Below are positions 8,657 through 17,179 of a stretch of 24,845 nt of DNA, piece by piece. Each line of letters opens with the position of its first letter. Within the stretch, counting starts at the first letter, position 1. The position numbers were made by a program, and so were the translations under genes. The DNA is from a virus. The notes under the pieces are model-generated. The model saw only the letters and a program-made list of their open reading frames with translations, had not been told where the DNA came from and searched no databases. The stretch is from the IMG/VR virus record IMGVR_UViG_3300033143_000243, positions 1-24,845 of that record; one strand, 5' to 3'.

Positions 8657-9216
8657 AAAACCATTGTAATGTTATTAGTATACATTCTATACAACTTCTC
8701 TCCATCCACCTTAAACTCATATTCTGAATGAGGTTCATAAGCTACAATATCACCAGGAGCCACCCCTAGTTTTTTCAACTCACTATTAATATATTTCATT
8801 TCTCCAACTAAGGGTTCGGTAGTCCCTGGCTTTTCAATAAAATAATCTTTCTTTTTTAAAGGTTTTACAAAACAATATTTTGAATAAGCATTCCAACTAC
8901 CGTTTTGTTTATATGCAAAAAATTGACTTTCATCCACAAAAAAAGTATTATCTTTTAAAAAACTTCTTCCACTTTTTTGCTTTCCCTTCATATCATAATA
9001 ATACTTAAATACATTATGATGTACTAAAACTTTATCACCTTTTTTTATTTGTCCATCATACCTTAAAGGAACTTCTTGCACAATTCCCACTCTATTAGAA
9101 AACTTAAAGTCTTCTTGAGATGTACTAGCAATAAAATCCATTCCTTCTATATTAATGGTGTTATCATATCTTTTGTTTTTATCAGGAGTAATAATAAAAT
9201 AATACGGAGACTTCAT
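8653..9216 (-). CDS. Protein with two tandem GroES (Cpn10)-like domains (187 aa)
   Basis: Both halves follow the layout of a GroES subunit. Copy 1 (about 5-103) has an opening strand YYFIITP, a polar loop (18-40) where GroES has its mobile loop, NRVGIVQEV matching the GroES strand that carries GEVLAVG, IKKGDKVLVHHN (57-68) matching VKVGDIVIFND, and TFFVDESQFFAYK (91-103) matching the last strand. Copy 2 (about 113-187) has YCFVKPL, VGEMKYIN, VAPGDIVAYEP (152-162) and ITMVL at the end. The equivalence is from reading by eye and is an inference, but two correctly spaced GD(K/I)V signatures make chance unlikely. It could act as a second co-chaperonin with the phage GroEL (22032-23708), or be a virion protein reusing the fold. 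It sits in the packaging and head operon. Confidence 0.6.
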   Translation of the reverse strand: MKSPYYFIITPDKNKRYDNTINIEGMDFIASTSQEDFKFSNRVGIVQEVPLRYDGQIKKGDKVLVHHNVFKYYYDMKGKQKSGRSFLKDNTFFVDESQFFAYKQNGSWNAYSKYCFVKPLKKKDYFIEKPGTTEPLVGEMKYINSELKKLGVAPGDIVAYEPHSEYEFKVDGEKLYRMYTNNITMVL

Positions 9217-9217
9217 G

Positions 9218-9445
9218 TTAAAAATTTATGTTATATTCTACTGAAACTGGCATGTTTTTACCAAATTCTTTCCATAAATATACTTCTTCTTTTTGTATTA
9301 TATATACTCTATACGATGCTCTTAATTCATCTCTTTTTATGCAATGAATGGTATACCTACCTCCTAATACAGGCTGGTCTACAATATAATGCATAGCACT
9401 AGATTTATAATCTGCACCTACTGATATTTTTCTAATATCATCCAT
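9218..9445 (-). CDS. Small uncharacterised protein (75 aa)
   Basis: I do not recognise a named family. The sequence reads as a small beta-rich soluble protein: ISVGADYKSSAMHYIV, VLGGRYTIHCI and YRVYIIQKEEVYLWKEF suggest alternating strands, and there is no membrane segment or metal-site pattern. An AT-only leader containing AAATTAAATTAAAT precedes the ATG. The stop lies one base before the start of the gene at 8653-9216. That spacing places it in the operon of the double GroES-like protein and terL. A role in head assembly or DNA packaging is only suggested by these neighbours. Confidence 0.6.
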   Translation of the reverse strand: MDDIRKISVGADYKSSAMHYIVDQPVLGGRYTIHCIKRDELRASYRVYIIQKEEVYLWKEFGKNMPVSVEYNINF

Positions 9446-9467
9446 CTTATTTAATTTAATTTAAAGT

Positions 9468-11819
9468 CTAATATACAAACGCCAACACAGCTGGACCACC
9501 AGCAGGTGGTGCAACCCATCCTGGGATAAAAGCACCAAAATCAACGCAATAGGTGTCTCCAGGCTGTAACCCAGCTGCTACTGCAGCGTTGTTGTCAGGA
9601 TAAACATAAGCGTTAGCTAGTGCTTGTGCTATTAAGGCAGGAACAGCTAACATTGGACTACCTCCTCTTTGTACAGCACTAGCATCTTTCCCTAATGCAA
9701 TACAATCCACATCCGCACTAGATAAGTGTCCAATTGCCGTTGACCCTGTGGTAGGCGTTGCAGAATTTGCCTCTTTTCCAACTGACACTGCCTCTGCTCC
9801 AGCTTCAGCACTTACTCCAATACACACACTATCTCCTTCACCAATTGCAGCCTCTCCAATAATAACAGCATTAGAATCACCACCATTTTGGAAATTTGCG
9901 TTTCTTCCAATAATAACATTATTTTGTCCATTAGTTAGGGCAAAACCAACAGAATGACCTACTGCGGTATTATTAGCTCCAGTAGTTAAAGTATTTAAAG
10001 CGTTATGCCCTATAGCAACTGTTGAACTAGCTGCAGCTCCTGTGGTATTACCCATAGACCCTCCGCCTACTGCAACATTTTCATTTCCAACATCTGCCCC
10101 ATCTAAAGCTAAATCTCCAATTGCTATATTATTATTAGTAGTGATTACAGCAAGCCCTGCATCATGACCCAATGACACGTTAGAAGTACCTGTTGTTAAA
10201 TTTTGCAAAGCACTAACCCCTATAGCGGTATTTTGTGATGAAGCAGCTTGAGCACTCACTAAAGCTGAAACTCCGTATTGTAGGTTTTGAGTTCCTATAA
10301 CTCCTGCTGCATCTCCGTACACTACCTGAGCATTTAACCTAGTTTCCATATAAGTATTAGAAGTAGCACGACCATTTCCTACATTTACAGTAGAATTAGC
10401 AATATCTACTGTTAAAGCATCTTGTGCCTCTGCCACACCTAAAGCATTACCAGCCCATAACTCATTCGCAGCTACATTAGGTAAATCATTAGACCTTCCG
10501 ATAGCGGAAACCTTCATAGAACCATTAGCTCCAACTTTAGTAATAACACCTACATTTTGAACTTCAGTAGTTGCACCATCAGGGCGATTAACAGTAAGAC
10601 ACAAAGGAGAAGCAACAGCGTCATAAACATCTACATATACAACATCATTAATAGAGGCTGCTCCTCGAATACTAGTAGTGTCTACCTCTAGTTCTCCTGA
10701 CATCATTATTTCAGCATCATTTCCTTTTGCTGTAGCTGTCACAATTAAACCAATTGCAGGCATTTTTACAGTAGGAGAAGGAGAAGCATAATCTACAGTA
10801 GGATAATTATTAGGACCACTTGGGGTGTTAGAAACAAATACTGGAGTACCTGGTAAAAAGTTAGCTAAAGTACTAGCTGCACCAATATGAACTCCTGAAA
10901 CAACTGCACCTACAGTTAAATCTGAAGCACTTTGCCAAGCTAGAGGACTACCTGGTCCTTGACTTACTACTAAGTCTCCTACGGTTCCGCCTACTCCATT
11001 TAAAAGAAATCCGCCATTGGATTTAAAATCTGCTATTTGATTAAAACCATGCTCGGATAAAGACTCAATGCCACCATTGGCGGTTATATTAATATTATTC
11101 TGAGCTATTAAATTAATATCAGAACCTACAGAAAAAGCCCATATATCAATATCTCCATCAATAGGTCCTAAGTCTAATCCTGTTGGTCTACTTGGGAAAG
11201 TCCCGCCAATAGTAATTTGACCACCATTGGCATTAACAATTATATCATCATTTTGATTATAAAGCATGACAGTTCCAGCTGGTTGAGCACCATAACTTGA
11301 ACCGTTAGCAGATACAATGGCTTTATCTCCTGCTCTAACAGAAATGTTTGAAGTAGCAGTAATCCCATCAAGAGAAATATCTCCCTCGGCTCCTATTCCA
11401 GCATTGCCAGTAATTTGAAAGTCTAATCCTGCTCCTGTTCCTTCAATTGCACCTGAAACACTACCAGCGTATAATTTTATATCATTAGCATCGCTTTTAG
11501 TGTTTAATAATAAATCATTTCCTGATGTAGAAGTAATAGCACCACCCTCCATAAATATATCCGCATTTGCAGTAAGTAAAGTTATATCTCCTTCTAGGTT
11601 AATATTTCCTGTTGCAACTGCTGTTGGATTAGGAACTCCCGCAGGGTCCGATGCGTTTAAAACTTCTTGTAAAGTTATCTGTTCATCTAGAGCATCAGCA
11701 ATATCCTGAATCGTAAATGTTTTTGTTGCTTTTGTCGCAGCGTCAGTTCCAATTAAATAATCCGCTAGTGTAACGGGGGATTGATTAGGATACGCACCAA
11801 TATCTTCTATTTTAGCCAT
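9468..11819 (-). CDS. Large fibre or adhesin with YadA-head-like repeats (783 aa)
   Basis: A long surface protein, probably a trimeric tail or head fibre that contacts the host. The N-terminal MAKIEDIGAYPNQSPVTLADYLIG with a following AL(D/T)-type segment resembles the attachment regions of phage fibres. Residues about 70-290 are Gly/Asn/Asp-rich beta-helix-like sequence (GDITLL, GDISLDG, GDIDIW). About 300-445 forms a separate beta domain (VVSGVHIGAA...). About 525-715 has repeats of the form NNTAVGHSA, including NTAIGVSALQNLTTGTSN, NNIAIGDLAL and NNTAVGHSVGFALTNGQNN, which match the left-handed beta-roll of YadA-type adhesin heads. The C-terminus (720-783) is Ala/Gly/Pro-rich with GLQPGDTYCVDFG. 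It starts inside the end of the upstream coiled-coil gene (8-base overlap). Composition is unusually low in charged residues. Confidence 0.8.
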   Translation of the reverse strand: MAKIEDIGAYPNQSPVTLADYLIGTDAATKATKTFTIQDIADALDEQITLQEVLNASDPAGVPNPTAVATGNINLEGDITLLTANADIFMEGGAITSTSGNDLLLNTKSDANDIKLYAGSVSGAIEGTGAGLDFQITGNAGIGAEGDISLDGITATSNISVRAGDKAIVSANGSSYGAQPAGTVMLYNQNDDIIVNANGGQITIGGTFPSRPTGLDLGPIDGDIDIWAFSVGSDINLIAQNNINITANGGIESLSEHGFNQIADFKSNGGFLLNGVGGTVGDLVVSQGPGSPLAWQSASDLTVGAVVSGVHIGAASTLANFLPGTPVFVSNTPSGPNNYPTVDYASPSPTVKMPAIGLIVTATAKGNDAEIMMSGELEVDTTSIRGAASINDVVYVDVYDAVASPLCLTVNRPDGATTEVQNVGVITKVGANGSMKVSAIGRSNDLPNVAANELWAGNALGVAEAQDALTVDIANSTVNVGNGRATSNTYMETRLNAQVVYGDAAGVIGTQNLQYGVSALVSAQAASSQNTAIGVSALQNLTTGTSNVSLGHDAGLAVITTNNNIAIGDLALDGADVGNENVAVGGGSMGNTTGAAASSTVAIGHNALNTLTTGANNTAVGHSVGFALTNGQNNVIIGRNANFQNGGDSNAVIIGEAAIGEGDSVCIGVSAEAGAEAVSVGKEANSATPTTGSTAIGHLSSADVDCIALGKDASAVQRGGSPMLAVPALIAQALANAYVYPDNNAAVAAGLQPGDTYCVDFGAFIPGWVAPPAGGPAVLAFVY

Positions 11820-12063
11820 TTTCTTTTTGTGTTATTTGACCTGTCTTCAAGTTAATTACCGAATCAGGTCCATATTTCTCAATTAATTTTCTTTCCTCTA
11901 CTTCAAATAAAGTTTTTATATTATCTACTCCACGCAGAAGTTCTGCTTTTTTCAATTCTAATTCACCTAAAGCTAATTTGAATTTTTGAAATTCTCCATT
12001 CAAATCTTGTAGTTGCTTTAATTCCGTTTCGTCTAGTTTGTTAAGTGTTTTTAAATCTTCCAT
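11812..12063 (-). CDS. Small coiled-coil protein before the fibre gene (83 aa)
   Basis: Residues 1-65 form a continuous amphipathic helix with heptad spacing (LKTLNKLDETELKQLQDL, FKLALGELELKKAELL) and a Glu/Lys/Leu composition typical of a coiled coil. A short tail reads PDSVINLKTGQIT, which looks like a beta hairpin. There is no membrane segment. It is the first gene behind a candidate promoter (12095-12102) and an AAATTAAATTAAAT leader, and its end overlaps the fibre start by eight bases. Similar short coiled-coil proteins are frequent beside phage fibre genes and may help fibre trimerise or attach, but no function can be stated from the sequence. Confidence 0.7.
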   Translation of the reverse strand: MEDLKTLNKLDETELKQLQDLNGEFQKFKLALGELELKKAELLRGVDNIKTLFEVEERKLIEKYGPDSVINLKTGQITQKENG

Positions 12064-12094
12064 TTTATTTAATTTAATTTATGTTTATATTATA

Positions 12095-12102
12095 CAAAGA
12101 TA
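12095..12102 (-). promoter_or_regulatory. Candidate -7 promoter box TATCTTTG for the fibre operon
   Basis: The minus strand reads TATCTTTG, identical to the boxes at 21006-21013 and 24408-24415. It lies just after the holin stop codon (12111) and 31 bases upstream of the ATG at 12063, leaving room for a normal untranslated leader. No clear -33 partner was seen. Confidence 0.55.
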
Positions 12103-12110
12103 ATTAATTT

Positions 12111-12572
12111 TTACCTTTTTATCTTTGTTATTTTTTCAGCTCCTCTTGAGCCAAAATAAGCTACGTAAACTGTTATTAATAATGCTTCCAGTAAAGAAAC
12201 CCACCCTTCATTTATTTCTAATAAAACTGTAGAATCTAATATGACAAAAATAGTCATTGATATAGTTAAATAAATTAAAGTTAAAGGTCTAGTATTTTTA
12301 CTCAACCAAGAGTCTGATTTCATATCACTGCTCCATCGTTCAGAAATATTATTCATCTCTGCAATATCTTGGTCTAAAAGCTTTAGTGCAGTCTCTTTAT
12401 CTTTAGGATTAATAGTACTATCTCCTGATATGAGGTTTTTTACTATCCCTAATCCCCCTTGGTCTGGCAAAAATTCACCAACCGTATCTAAAATAGCAGG
12501 AGCTTTGTCTTTTAAAAACACTCCTACTTTAGTTTCTTTAAATTTCTTTTTTTGTTTTTTATCTTTTTTCAT
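12111..12572 (-). CDS. Holin with two C-terminal membrane segments, GTA-holin-like (153 aa)
   Basis: A membrane protein expected to open the inner membrane for lysis. The N-terminal half is soluble and charged, with a Lys-rich start (KKDKKQKKKFKETK), a helix around AILDTVGEFLPDQGG (26-40) and DKETALKLLDQDIAEM (58-73). The stretch SWLSKNTRPLTLIYLTISM (88-106) opens the first membrane helix (about 97-115). A second helix covers about 124-141 (WVSLLEALLITVYVAYF), followed by a basic tail. The W-x-x-K-x-x-R-P-L entry to the membrane helix is characteristic of the holin family named for gene transfer agents (three-TM holin). It lies one base after the peptidoglycan-active enzyme gene, forming a lysis pair. 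Confidence 0.75.
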   Translation of the reverse strand: MKKDKKQKKKFKETKVGVFLKDKAPAILDTVGEFLPDQGGLGIVKNLISGDSTINPKDKETALKLLDQDIAEMNNISERWSSDMKSDSWLSKNTRPLTLIYLTISMTIFVILDSTVLLEINEGWVSLLEALLITVYVAYFGSRGAEKITKIKR

Positions 12573-12573
12573 A

Positions 12574-13167
12574 TTAAAAAGTAACTACAGGTTGATTTAA
12601 CAATGTATAAGTAAATTTATTACCCCAATACTTTTCAGCCTTTTTGCATAAATCTATAAATATATCAAACTCATCAGAGTTTTGAAATACTTGACAACCT
12701 GCAGAATACCCATCAACATTTTCTCTTTCACCTTCACTAGCCTTATGAATGTTTATTCCAAAATATCCAGAAATAATAGTATCATCTAACATATCGTAAT
12801 GCATATCTTTATTGTCATCCCTATATACTTCTACCTCTCCCCCTGTTTGAACTAAAGCAGTATAAGTGTAATGAGTCCCTAATTTATATACTCCTTTGTA
12901 TTGGTTAGGAACTAAAATAGCACAACCTTTAGGATTCATAGGAGATTCCATATATTTTAACCCAGGTAATGTGGTAGCTTGACACTCAAAATAACTCCAC
13001 CTTCCTTCATACTTCCAAAAGGTAGCAATATAATCATTGAACTTATTTATAGTAGGGTCAGAATTTCTAACTCCTACAATATTTAAGTTGAAAGGCTTAG
13101 TGTCGTTTTCAAAAACAGCATAACCTTTTTTAGACATTAACGCTTTTAGATATTCAACCTTTTCCAT
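12574..13167 (-). CDS. Putative endolysin, L,D-transpeptidase-like cysteine enzyme (197 aa)
   Basis: A soluble protein likely to act on peptidoglycan during lysis. It shows NIVGVRN near the start, ILVPNQYKGVYKLGTHYTYTALVQ in parts (84-107), and above all GINIHKAS...SAGCQVF with H141, S155 and C158. That spacing resembles the His-x(14-17)-[ST]-x-G-C active site of YkuD-type L,D-transpeptidases. From memory, phages and bacteria carry a family with the same INIH...SAGCQVF signature and a final YGN-F-YTLL motif, present here as WGNKFTYTLL (181-190). Known members often have TTDPG where this has TTLPG (65-69). There is no signal peptide, so export would depend on the adjacent holin. The start overlaps the upstream stop as TAATG. 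Confidence 0.65.
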   Translation of the reverse strand: MEKVEYLKALMSKKGYAVFENDTKPFNLNIVGVRNSDPTINKFNDYIATFWKYEGRWSYFECQATTLPGLKYMESPMNPKGCAILVPNQYKGVYKLGTHYTYTALVQTGGEVEVYRDDNKDMHYDMLDDTIISGYFGINIHKASEGERENVDGYSAGCQVFQNSDEFDIFIDLCKKAEKYWGNKFTYTLLNQPVVTF

Positions 13168-13418
13168 TATTCTGACGCATCTGCAGGTGTCCAGTCAGGC
13201 GTATCTAATAGAGCCATAGCCTCTTGTTTATTTAAAACTTGAAGAGGAACAAGACGACCATTGGTTATAAAACTTGGTTCTACTTGATACGACAACATGG
13301 CTTCAGTATTAGCTACATTTCTTCTCATTGTTTGAGAAGAAGTTGTATTGAGTTGACTAAAATCTACAAGACTAGTTTGAGTATCAATGTTTATTACGAT
13401 ATAAGTAGTTGTTGACAT
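13167..13418 (-). CDS. Small uncharacterised protein before the lysis genes (83 aa)
   Basis: I do not recognise it. The N-terminus TTYIVINIDTQ looks like a beta strand. The middle is Ser/Thr/Asn-rich, with TMRRNVANTEAMLSYQV as a probable helix. The end reads LNKQEAMALLDTPDWTPADASE, a short helix followed by an acidic tail. No transmembrane or metal-binding pattern is present. It sits between the LamG surface protein and the lysis enzyme, is preceded by a candidate promoter (13432-13439), and shares a TAATG junction with the enzyme gene. It could be a small virion protein or a lysis accessory; the sequence does not decide. Confidence 0.6.
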   Translation of the reverse strand: MSTTTYIVINIDTQTSLVDFSQLNTTSSQTMRRNVANTEAMLSYQVEPSFITNGRLVPLQVLNKQEAMALLDTPDWTPADASE

Positions 13419-13431
13419 TTTTTATTTTTTA

Positions 13432-13439
13432 CAAATTTA
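13432..13439 (-). promoter_or_regulatory. Candidate -7 promoter box TAAATTTG before the lysis cassette
   Basis: The minus strand reads TAAATTTG, fitting TAnnTTTG, in the 30-base gap between the 1242-residue surface protein and the 83-residue gene, with 13 bases to its ATG. It would give the lysis genes their own promoter. AT-rich sequence makes single matches easy by chance. Confidence 0.4.
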
Positions 13440-13448
13440 TTAATATTA

Positions 13449-16400
13449 TCATGGTCCAGGTGTAAAAGTAGTTCTACCTGAAGGTGCTGGAGTTAAAGGA
13501 AAAGTGTCATTAGGACTTCCATAATCTGCCATATTAATGCTATAGGAGTTTTTTAGCGACTCTGAGGATTGACCCATTAAATCGTCAATTACTAAATTTA
13601 TTCCTGTTCCATTTGAATAAGACCCTGGAGCTTTTCCCACCATGTCGTCTACATTTCCTGTATTTAACCCTGTTCCATCTATTGTTCTTAATGGAACTAT
13701 ATCTCTAATAGTCCACTCGCTACCTGAATAATAACTACTAGATTCATCTAATGGATACCAGCACGTAGGAGGCGGTATAGCTGATTCTAATAAGTTTTGT
13801 GTAATTCCGTTATTATATATAGTTTGGGCATCTTGAGCAGACAATGTAGTATTAAATAAAGCGAGATTACTAATTAAACCATTAGTACCACTTACTCCAT
13901 CACGAACTATTCCAATAGTTCCAAAACCTAATGCTGTATATCCTAATACAGCTGCACTTCCGCTAGTCGACCATCCCGAAGTATACTCTACTCCATCTAC
14001 ATATAAAAGAGGGTTGTTAGCTATCCCTCTATACACCACTATTACATGATGCCAGGTGTTTGTAGATAAAACAGCAGTACTTAAATAGTTTTTTCTAAAA
14101 GCAGTTCCAGTTCCACTACCTGTAGAATAACCTACATTTACAATTCCTGTTTGATTTATTTGAAGAAGTAATCCCCCATAGTTAATAGGGGCTGTTCCTG
14201 AATAACCATCATTTTGCCAGATTCCATTACCTGCAGCTAACGAAGTATCTACGCTTATCCAAGCACTAACGCTAAAGCCAACATCTTCTAACACAGTATT
14301 ACTTGGCTGTATTGGACCTCCACTAATGTAATCTATTTTAAATCCATCTGAACTAGCTGCGTCAAAATTAAAACTATAGTTACTATAAGATTGGGTATTA
14401 GCAATGTTACTTTTTTGTAAAGCACTTTGCGGAACATTTTCGCTCAGTCCATTATTGGTAGAAACATTATTATTAGCTAAAGCACTTAGTCCCATTCCTG
14501 AACTGGTCCCTGAATTGCTATTTGCAGAATTATCTGCTACAGTCCATTCTCCTGTCAGAACATCAAAAGAATCACTACTATCTAGTTTCCACCAACCTGA
14601 AAGATTAGCACTTGCTATAGGTGTCGTGGTAGGAACTCCTTTATTATAAAGAGTTTCTATAGAGTCTCCTCCTGTAGCAGGAATAACAGCGTCCCACATT
14701 TGTACATTAGATAACCCACCATTAAACCAATAATTAGCGGAGGGACCCAATACTGATGCTCCTCCAATATATAAATCAGCAGCTGTAGATGCTGCAAAAT
14801 TAGTAGTTGCTTGACTCCCTGCTAAAACTCCATTTATATATAAATATTGTGTACCATTACTTCCTCCTGTGTGGTCAAAAACTAAAGCCACATGATACCA
14901 CTCATTGTCACTATATCCTGTCACAACTATTTTATCAGCTGCCCAATATGCCCAAGCGTGTATTTCTCCACTATTTCTATAGTCAATGTGATATCCATTC
15001 CCGCTTGCAGCTGAAATACACTTGTCTATTAATGGGTAGTTTCCAGTTCCAGAAGGATACATCCAACCCGATATAGTAAAAGAACTAGCAAATTGCAAAT
15101 CAGCTGGATTTTTGACATCCACATACTGAGGAGTAACATTATTAAAATCAAAATTAAAACTTTGTGGGTAATATGACCTACTATCATTTATCTTCCAAAC
15201 GTCTTCTACATAAATTTCGTTATTAGCGGGAACATATACATTGTTATTCCAACCTGCTCCAGACTGAGAAGAGAAGTCTTCATTGTATAAATACTCTCCA
15301 GCATTTGCTATTTTTATGCTGTTTATCCTACATCTATCTGCTGAATAAGTACGAGTTCCTATTTCGGCTTTAAATTGTATACTATCTAAACAGGATAAGG
15401 TTGGGCTATTGGTTAAGAAGTTAGTTAACCCTAAAGGGTCGCTTACTCCTACATTTATTATTCCAAAACTAGTCCAAGCACCACCATCAATTGAATAAAA
15501 CAATTGAGCTTTAGCTCCTCCAAACGCTCCACCTCTTTGTAAATCTATATCTGTTTCTATAACTAAATCACTATAAGCTCCTTTTATTAATAAAGATTCC
15601 CAAGCAATTCCATCTGAAATAGGAATGTTTATATCATAAGTAGGACCCCCCGCATTAGCACTGTTTAAATCTTGACACTCGAACACTAGAGGACTTAATG
15701 ATGGGTTTACATAAGCGTGGTCTCCTCCACCTGAAACATCAGGAGTTCCAATTTGATTAGCTACAAAAGCCACTCCGCTTATTCCAGGATTAAACGCAGA
15801 AGAAGGAGCGTCCAGTTTCCACCACCCCGCCAAATTATCTTCTTGAGGTTGAGGTTTAGTCATTAAAGGTCTGCCTCCGTTATAAATTTCGGTAGCCTCT
15901 TCATCGCTTAAATAAGTTTCAAAAAATTCTATATTTGCAAGCTCTCCGTCCCAAGGGAAAGCTGGAGAACCTGCAGAAACCACTCCACCAATACTATTCG
16001 GAGTACTTCCAACCAAAGGTTTTATCAGTGGTTTGGCAAACAAATTAGGTAAGGATGTTTCATTTTCATTATTAAACTTTACATTAGAACCTATCCCTGG
16101 TGCATGTCTCCATATTATATTTAACCATCCTTCTCTTTTATCTACAGGAACTACCACATCGTCTGTTTCTAATGTGTAAGTTGCTCCAAAAGGACTTTTA
16201 CCATAAATATTAAAACGAATAGTGTTACTTCCGATGGCAACAATTCGCCATTGCTGAGTCGAAGCTCCTGCACCAAATTTACCTACAATCGTTCTAAACG
16301 AAGTATCGGTCCATGAAACAGGGTTAACCCAAGCAGAAACTGTAATATGACTAGCAGGTAAATTCTCATTAATCCAATCATCTGTACTTAATTTAATAAC

Positions 16401-17177
16401 GCCATTATTTACTTTGTCAAAATCAAAAACATTTTGTCCTCCTGCCGATAAATTAGGAACGTATAGGCTAGAATTAGATAATTTTGTGTTATCTCCTGTT
16501 CTCCAATAAGCTACAGGCTCTTTTGCTAGAATTGCAAAAGGATTGATAGGAGCCCCTTCATTATAAAGTAAGCTTAATTCACTGTTAACTCCCGAAGTGG
16601 AAAGAGCGTAATCAAAAACACTTGCCTCCGTAAATTCTCCTATAAATTCTCCTGTAGATAAATCCCATCTTTTTCCAATTTGCATGGTCCTCAGAACAGA
16701 TGGTGCAGCAGCTAATGAAACTGCTGGTGTAATAGCCACACCGTTAATATAATACTCCAGTTCTAAAGTGTCTACCTTAATAATAAAAGTATGCATTTGC
16801 CATTCACCTTTACCAAGCTCTTCATTGCTATTATAAGTAGGACCTTGTATCCAATCTAAAGTAACACCTGTACCAATTAATCCTCTCCAACAATTAGCGT
16901 CATGCCAATAGTATAGCAAAATTCCTTGGTTAGCATTAGCGTTCCCATAAAAAGTTTGATAATTACTAGTGTCATATTCAAACTCTGGTTTAATCCATAT
17001 ATTAAAAGTAATATCAGTATTGGCTATGCCTGCTGTATTTGGTAAAAAAGCTGACATAGAAGCACACTCTATACCCTCACTGTTAGCACATTGAATAGCA
17101 TAATTACTATAACGATTAGCATTGTTGTTTGCATTTCGTGGCATTCGCCACATTGGTGATATGTAGTTTGTACTCAT
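13449..17177 (-). CDS. Giant surface protein with four LamG-like domains (1242 aa)
   Basis: A probable virion surface or fibre protein that binds carbohydrate or helps attach to the host. Four concanavalin-A-like (LamG) sandwich units can be read by the pattern of a strand pair, ISxW/VSAWV, an HH-type edge strand, an INGV or VDGV hairpin and a closing (A/S)xFxxxLS. They lie at about 28-205, 250-432, 672-844 and 933-1121. Each is followed by a repeated linker, I(Y/L)YNxG then W(W/Y)xLD (205-229, 432-455, 844-866, 1121-1144). Residues about 490-660 form a different beta domain without this pattern. The unit behind the last linker is short and ends in Pro/Gly/Thr. The ATG lies two bases after the stop of the related 229-residue gene. 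Confidence 0.8.
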   Translation of the reverse strand: MSTNYISPMWRMPRNANNNANRYSNYAIQCANSEGIECASMSAFLPNTAGIANTDITFNIWIKPEFEYDTSNYQTFYGNANANQGILLYYWHDANCWRGLIGTGVTLDWIQGPTYNSNEELGKGEWQMHTFIIKVDTLELEYYINGVAITPAVSLAAAPSVLRTMQIGKRWDLSTGEFIGEFTEASVFDYALSTSGVNSELSLLYNEGAPINPFAILAKEPVAYWRTGDNTKLSNSSLYVPNLSAGGQNVFDFDKVNNGVIKLSTDDWINENLPASHITVSAWVNPVSWTDTSFRTIVGKFGAGASTQQWRIVAIGSNTIRFNIYGKSPFGATYTLETDDVVVPVDKREGWLNIIWRHAPGIGSNVKFNNENETSLPNLFAKPLIKPLVGSTPNSIGGVVSAGSPAFPWDGELANIEFFETYLSDEEATEIYNGGRPLMTKPQPQEDNLAGWWKLDAPSSAFNPGISGVAFVANQIGTPDVSGGGDHAYVNPSLSPLVFECQDLNSANAGGPTYDINIPISDGIAWESLLIKGAYSDLVIETDIDLQRGGAFGGAKAQLFYSIDGGAWTSFGIINVGVSDPLGLTNFLTNSPTLSCLDSIQFKAEIGTRTYSADRCRINSIKIANAGEYLYNEDFSSQSGAGWNNNVYVPANNEIYVEDVWKINDSRSYYPQSFNFDFNNVTPQYVDVKNPADLQFASSFTISGWMYPSGTGNYPLIDKCISAASGNGYHIDYRNSGEIHAWAYWAADKIVVTGYSDNEWYHVALVFDHTGGSNGTQYLYINGVLAGSQATTNFAASTAADLYIGGASVLGPSANYWFNGGLSNVQMWDAVIPATGGDSIETLYNKGVPTTTPIASANLSGWWKLDSSDSFDVLTGEWTVADNSANSNSGTSSGMGLSALANNNVSTNNGLSENVPQSALQKSNIANTQSYSNYSFNFDAASSDGFKIDYISGGPIQPSNTVLEDVGFSVSAWISVDTSLAAGNGIWQNDGYSGTAPINYGGLLLQINQTGIVNVGYSTGSGTGTAFRKNYLSTAVLSTNTWHHVIVVYRGIANNPLLYVDGVEYTSGWSTSGSAAVLGYTALGFGTIGIVRDGVSGTNGLISNLALFNTTLSAQDAQTIYNNGITQNLLESAIPPPTCWYPLDESSSYYSGSEWTIRDIVPLRTIDGTGLNTGNVDDMVGKAPGSYSNGTGINLVIDDLMGQSSESLKNSYSINMADYGSPNDTFPLTPAPSGRTTFTPGP

Positions 17178-17179
17178 AA

